Shown here: piece after piece, positions 14,037 through 17,391 of the stretch
How the letters are laid out: the number at the start of each line of letters is the position of its first letter
How positions within the stretch are numbered: position 1 is the stretch's first letter
Source of the DNA: JABDPF01 sp036351055
GTDB taxonomy: Bacteria > Pseudomonadota > Gammaproteobacteria > Xanthomonadales > SZUA-36
Assembly: GCA_036351055.1 (NCBI GenBank)
Contig: JAZBOH010000224.1
Span: 1 to 17,391 of the forward strand
DNA length: 17,391 nt
Reading direction: 5' to 3'
Made by a program: the position numbers and the translations under genes
Notes under the pieces: model-generated
The model's database searches: none
What the model was told of the DNA's origin: nothing
Seen by the model: only the letters and a program-made list of their open reading frames with translations

Positions 14037-15277
14037 GGCTGTTCTCCCTGTCCGCCCAGGAGTTTGTCGCGCTGCTTTTTCAGGTGCTGGGGCATTTCGG
14101 CGAACACGTCTTCGAACATCAGTTCGACATCGAGGAAAGGCGGTTCGCTCATGGTGCCGTAGCTGGTGGCTTCTTTCCACGCGCGGTTGACCTTGTCCTT
14201 CATCTTGACTTCCAGTGCCTCGTGTTGCGCTTCGGACCAGTGTCCCAGCCGTTCCAGGTGCTTCCTGAGCCTTTCAATGGGGTCGCCCAGGGGGAAGGCC
14301 TTCCATTCATCCTTCGGGCGGTAACGGGACGGGTCGTCGCTGGTCGAGTGCGCTCCGGCACGGTAGGTGACGAGTTCGATCAGGGTAGGGCCGCCACCGC
14401 TGCGTGCGCGGTCCGCGGCCCAACGGGTCACGGCGTAAACGGCCAGCAGGTCGTTGCCGTCGACACGAATGCCGGCAATACCGTAACCCGGCCCCCTGGA
14501 GGCAAAGGAGCGGCGCTCGCCACCGGCAAATCCCTGGAACGTGGAAATGGCCCACTGGTTGTTGACCACGTTCAACACCACCGGGGCGTTGTACACCGCG
14601 GCAAAGGTCAATGCGTGGTGGAAATCGGCTTCGGCGGTGCTGCCGTCGCCGATCCACGACGCGGCAATGTGGTCTTCGCCCTTGATCGCGGAAGCCATGG
14701 CCCAGCCGACCGCCTGCGGGTACTGGGTGGCCAGGTTGCCGGATATCGAGAACACGTTTTTCTTGCTGTTCTGGTAGAAAATCGGCATCTGCCGGCCCTT
14801 GCACATGTCACGGCTGTTCGACAGGCACTGGCACATCATGTCGACCAGGCCGGTGCCGCGCAGGATATAGAGCCCCTGGTTGCGGTAGGCCGGGAACATC
14901 ATGTCGCCCGCTTCAAAGGCCAGGCCCTGGCCGACGGACACGGCTTCCTCGCCGAGGGCCTGCATGTAGAAAGAAATCTTGCCCTGGCGTTGCACGCGCT
15001 GCATGCGGTCGTCGTAGCTGCGCGTCAGCATCATGGTCTCCAGGGCGCGCAACAGGGTGTCCGGATCCAGGTCCGGCGCCCATGGGCCCTGCGCCGCGTG
15101 CTCCTCATCCAGGACGCGAACCATGCCGGAGGCGAGGTGTTCGATATCGTTGACACTCGCGTCGACCGGCGGCCTGTCTACCGCGCCTGCCTCGGAAACG
15201 TCGATGTAACTGAAGTCCGGTTTTTCACCCGGACGGGCTGTTGGCTGGGGGATATGAAGTTTCGGTTTTTCCATCAT
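14033..15277 (-). CDS. bkdA1: Branched-chain 2-oxoacid dehydrogenase E1 alpha subunit
   Basis: Thiamine-diphosphate-binding subunit (414 aa), first gene of the three-gene operon. The ThDP/Mg motif runs from GDG at residue 210 to NN at ~240 (GDGSTAEADFHHAL ... LNVVNNQW). The conserved loop YRAGAHSTSDDPSRYRP, which in mitochondrial homologues contains the phosphorylated Ser, is intact. The ~80-residue N-terminal extension before the catalytic body is usual for bacterial branched-chain E1alpha rather than pyruvate E1alpha. Two ATG codons are adjacent (15277 and 15274); only a weak AAAAG lies in front. The stop overlaps the start of E1beta. The 75-bp gap to the divergent acyl-CoA dehydrogenase gene must hold its promoter. 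Confidence 0.93.
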   Translation of the reverse strand: MMEKPKLHIPQPTARPGEKPDFSYIDVSEAGAVDRPPVDASVNDIEHLASGMVRVLDEEHAAQGPWAPDLDPDTLLRALETMMLTRSYDDRMQRVQRQGKISFYMQALGEEAVSVGQGLAFEAGDMMFPAYRNQGLYILRGTGLVDMMCQCLSNSRDMCKGRQMPIFYQNSKKNVFSISGNLATQYPQAVGWAMASAIKGEDHIAASWIGDGSTAEADFHHALTFAAVYNAPVVLNVVNNQWAISTFQGFAGGERRSFASRGPGYGIAGIRVDGNDLLAVYAVTRWAADRARSGGGPTLIELVTYRAGAHSTSDDPSRYRPKDEWKAFPLGDPIERLRKHLERLGHWSEAQHEALEVKMKDKVNRAWKEATSYGTMSEPPFLDVELMFEDVFAEMPQHLKKQRDKLLGGQGEQP

Positions 15278-15352
15278 CTTTTCAGGATAGCCTATTGTGA
15301 TGCAATCGGCGTACTATACCGATTTAGACTTCAAATTTCCGGGGGACAAACC
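15278..15352. promoter_or_regulatory. Divergent control region of the E1-E2 operon and acyl-CoA dehydrogenase
   Basis: Only 75 bp separate the two start codons. It contains AATCGG (15304-15309) and CCGATT (15319-15324), 6-bp inverted arms around CGTACTATA, next to a smaller symmetry ATTG-TGATG-CAAT (15294-15306). TATACC (15315-15320) could be a -10 box for the + gene, but no well-spaced -35 is evident. GGGGGA (15341-15346) is its Shine-Dalgarno sequence. One regulator could control both sides; that is an inference from geometry. Confidence 0.45.
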
Positions 15353-17131
15353 ATGTCTGACTACAGTTACCCTTACAAGGATGCTGAATTCATCCTCAAT
15401 GAAATCATTGGCTTCGACCAGATGTGCACCGCAGGTGGGCTGGATGACGTCAACAGCGAGTTGGTCACGGCCATTTTCGAAGAGGCCAATCGCCTGGCGG
15501 TCGAGGTGATTGCGCCGCTGAACTGGGTGGGTAACGAGCAGGGTGCGACCCTGGGTGAACAAGGTTGTATCGAGACCGAAGGTTTCAAAGACGCTTATTG
15601 GCAGATGGTCGAAGGCGGTTGGTGCGGGCTGGGCTTTCCCGAGGAGTTCGGCGGCCAGGGTATGCCAAGGGTGCTGTCTACGGCCACCGACGAGGTCTGG
15701 CAGTCTTCCAATCTCGGCTTCTCACTCGGCCCATTGCTGACCCATGGTGCAGTCGAGGCCATCCTGGTCCATGGATCGGATGAGCTGCAGCAGGCCTACC
15801 TGCCGAAACTGGTCAGCGGCGAGTGGACCGGCACGATGTGCCTGACCGAGCCGCAGGCAGGCTCCGACCTGGCGGCACTGACCACCAAGGCCGTTCCCGA
15901 GGGTGACCTCTACCGCTTGTACGGGCAAAAAATCTTTATCACCTGGGGTGATCACCAGATGACGGACAACATCATCCACCTGGTGCTGGCCCGTTTGCCC
16001 GATGCGCCCCCGGGTGTCAAAGGCATTTCCCTGTTCCTGGTGCCCAAGTTCCTGCTGGATGAAAACGGCGAAGCGGGCCCGGCCAACGACGTCAAGTGCA
16101 TTTCTGTCGAGCACAAGCTCGGTATCCACGGCAGCCCCACCTGCACCCTGTCGTTTGGCGACACGGATGGAGCGCTCGGCTACCTGGTCGGAAAACCGCA
16201 CAACGGCCTGGCGGCGATGTTCACGATGATGAACGATGCACGCCAGAGTGTCGGCCTGCAGGGCCTGTCGGTGTCCGAACGCTCCTACCAGCAGGCGCGC
16301 GAATATGCGAAAGAGCGCTTGCAGGGCACGCGCAAGGACGGCAGCCGCTACACGATCATCAACTTCCCGGACGTACGCCGCCTGCTGATGCTGATGAAGT
16401 CCGGCACCGAGGCGATGCGCGCCCTGGCTTACGTCGCGTCGGCGGAAATCGACCGCAGCCGCCTGACGGCGGATCCGGAAGAAAAGGCCCGGCGTTTTGC
16501 ACGGGTCGAGCTGTTCACCCCGATCGTCAAGGGTTGGCTGACCGAGATGTCGCAGGAACTGACCTCGCACGGCGTACAGGTTCACGGCGGCTCCGGTTAC
16601 GTCGAGGAAACGGGCAGTGCACAGCACTTCCGCGACGCCCGCATCACGACCATCTACGAGGGCACCACGGCCATCCAGGCCAACGACCTGGTTGGGCGCA
16701 AGACCCTGGCCAACAAGGGTGAGGTGCTGGCCGACCTGCTGTCCGAGATAAGCGCCACGGCTGCAAACCTCTCGGCTGATGAACGCTTTGCGGCCCTGGG
16801 CACAGCCCTTTCAGAGGCAGTGGCTGCTGCGGAAGAAGCGCGGCTCTGGGTCCTGGAAAATGCGCTTTCCGATCGTTTTGCAGCGGGCTCCTGCGGTGTC
16901 AACTACCTGATGCTGCTTGGCTACGTTAGTGGCGCATGGCTGATGGGCGAGTCTGCCCTGAAAGCTGCTGCCAAGCTGGATTCCGGTGGCGGAGACAAGG
17001 CGTTCCTGGAAGCCAAGCTGGTCACCGCGAGCTTCTACTTCGAACACCTGCTGCCGCGCGCCGGCGCCCACCTGGCTGCCGTCAAAGCAGGCAGCGCCAG
17101 CATGATGGCCCTGGGCGAAGACCAGTTCTGA
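15353..17131 (+). CDS. Acyl-CoA dehydrogenase, long (~592 aa) DmdC/FadE-like class
   Basis: FAD-dependent enzyme introducing the alpha,beta double bond into an acyl-CoA, passing electrons to ETF; cytoplasmic. The canonical regions are present: an N-terminal helical domain, the LTEPQAGSDLAAL flavin/substrate strand, KIFITWGDH, the C-terminal helical domain with QVHGGSGYVEE, and the catalytic Glu436 in TTIYEGTTAIQ. A further ~120-residue tail makes it ~200 residues longer than isovaleryl- or isobutyryl-CoA dehydrogenases. It matches instead the long class that includes 3-methylmercaptopropionyl-CoA dehydrogenase (DmdC) and other medium/long-chain enzymes. The frame is open far upstream, but the ATG at 15353 with GGGGGA 6 nt before it and the MSDYSYPYKDAEFIL start typical of this class fix the start. 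Divergent from the E1-E2 operon. Substrate not determined. Confidence 0.92.
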   Translation: MSDYSYPYKDAEFILNEIIGFDQMCTAGGLDDVNSELVTAIFEEANRLAVEVIAPLNWVGNEQGATLGEQGCIETEGFKDAYWQMVEGGWCGLGFPEEFGGQGMPRVLSTATDEVWQSSNLGFSLGPLLTHGAVEAILVHGSDELQQAYLPKLVSGEWTGTMCLTEPQAGSDLAALTTKAVPEGDLYRLYGQKIFITWGDHQMTDNIIHLVLARLPDAPPGVKGISLFLVPKFLLDENGEAGPANDVKCISVEHKLGIHGSPTCTLSFGDTDGALGYLVGKPHNGLAAMFTMMNDARQSVGLQGLSVSERSYQQAREYAKERLQGTRKDGSRYTIINFPDVRRLLMLMKSGTEAMRALAYVASAEIDRSRLTADPEEKARRFARVELFTPIVKGWLTEMSQELTSHGVQVHGGSGYVEETGSAQHFRDARITTIYEGTTAIQANDLVGRKTLANKGEVLADLLSEISATAANLSADERFAALGTALSEAVAAAEEARLWVLENALSDRFAAGSCGVNYLMLLGYVSGAWLMGESALKAAAKLDSGGGDKAFLEAKLVTASFYFEHLLPRAGAHLAAVKAGSASMMALGEDQF

Positions 17132-17391
17132 CCTTTGGGGTCCAACGGGGCCGGCTTCTGTCGGTCCCGCAGAGCCTGCTCGCAGCTCCGTGCGCCGCCG
17201 TCTGGGGAACCATCCCCTGCCTGGGCTCATGGCCAGCGGTCCCTTCGGGACTACCCTCACATTTGCGCTCCGTACGGGGCCGCTCTGAAGGTACGTCCCT
17301 ATACCGTCAGAGCTCGATTGACCATCCAGGTCAATCGTCCCCTACTCCACGCAAATACTCGGCGCTTCTATATTCGCCCAAACAGGGGATG
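17132..17391. other. Non-coding right end with several hairpins
   Basis: No credible gene lies in these 260 bp. Readable stems: GGGGCCG/CGGTCCC with one G-T pair (17147-17168), GGGGA/TCCCC (17204-17217), GTCCC/GGGAC (17239-17251) and the best one, CGATTGACC/GGTCAATCG (17315-17337, perfect 9 bp, 5-nt loop). None is followed by a T-run, so a classical intrinsic terminator for the acyl-CoA dehydrogenase gene is not evident. The first stem is the nearest candidate for a transcript end. Confidence 0.4.

Noticed and set aside
14037..14180. 48-codon N-terminal extension of E1beta
   Set aside because: Arg-rich and unlike any E1beta start; the ATG at 14036 gives the usual length, an ATGA overlap and a Shine-Dalgarno sequence.
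14084..15352. Upstream extension of the acyl-CoA dehydrogenase frame (~420 codons)
   Set aside because: It overlaps the E1alpha gene in antisense and shows no domain. The ATG at 15353 has a good ribosome binding site and begins exactly at the family N-terminus.
16811..17260. 149-codon - strand frame at the right end
   Set aside because: Most of it is antisense to the acyl-CoA dehydrogenase; no domain or ribosome binding site recognised.

Overview
The window looks like chromosomal DNA of a GC-rich Gram-negative bacterium, most likely a gammaproteobacterium. The grounds are Sec signal peptides, an IPTL-CTERM-type sorting tail (a Gram-negative exosortase substrate signature), Shine-Dalgarno-led operons with ATGA overlaps, and a branched-chain 2-oxoacid dehydrogenase operon of the gammaproteobacterial kind. 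Genus is not assignable by eye. No phage, IS, CRISPR, tRNA or rRNA was seen.

Layout. (1) Positions 1-1949, + strand: the 3' part of an aldo/keto reductase, then after a 6-bp gap a D-2-hydroxyacid dehydrogenase that unusually starts with a signal peptide. A terminator-like hairpin follows. (2) Positions 2198-11760: a secreted/surface protein block. A 469-aa protein with a variant IPTL-CTERM tail (+) converges on an 843-aa secreted trypsin-like protease with four PKD domains (-). Then comes a ~656-bp non-coding stretch, and after it a ~1630-aa secreted protein (+) made of nine DUF11-like beta-sandwich repeats with Asp/Ser-rich insertions. The 469-aa and 1630-aa proteins share a related ~180-residue N-terminal domain, which ties the block together. 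(3) Positions 11836-15277, - strand: an E1alpha-E1beta-E2 operon of the branched-chain 2-oxoacid dehydrogenase complex with overlapping start/stop codons. Divergent from it is a ~592-aa acyl-CoA dehydrogenase (15353-17131, +); the two share a 75-bp intergenic region holding an inverted repeat. (4) Positions 17132-17391: non-coding, with several short hairpins.

How the genes fit together. The E1/E2 subunits convert branched-chain 2-oxoacids to acyl-CoAs and the neighbouring acyl-CoA dehydrogenase carries out an alpha,beta-desaturation of some acyl-CoA, so the right-hand end is a catabolic module. The central block looks like an extracellular matrix or adhesion locus: a possibly exosortase-processed protein, a giant repeat protein and a secreted protease.

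The most interesting signal is the leader of the giant gene. Between about 6487 and 6810 the DNA can fold into at least five successive hairpins, including a three-tier hairpin at 6701-6751, and ends in a classical intrinsic terminator (6769-6809) only ~60 bp before the start codon. A further perfect 10-bp inverted repeat sits between that terminator and the ribosome binding site. This has the shape of an attenuating riboswitch-like leader or a stand-alone structured RNA, and by eye it did not match the c-di-GMP, cobalamin, TPP or SAM riboswitch cores.
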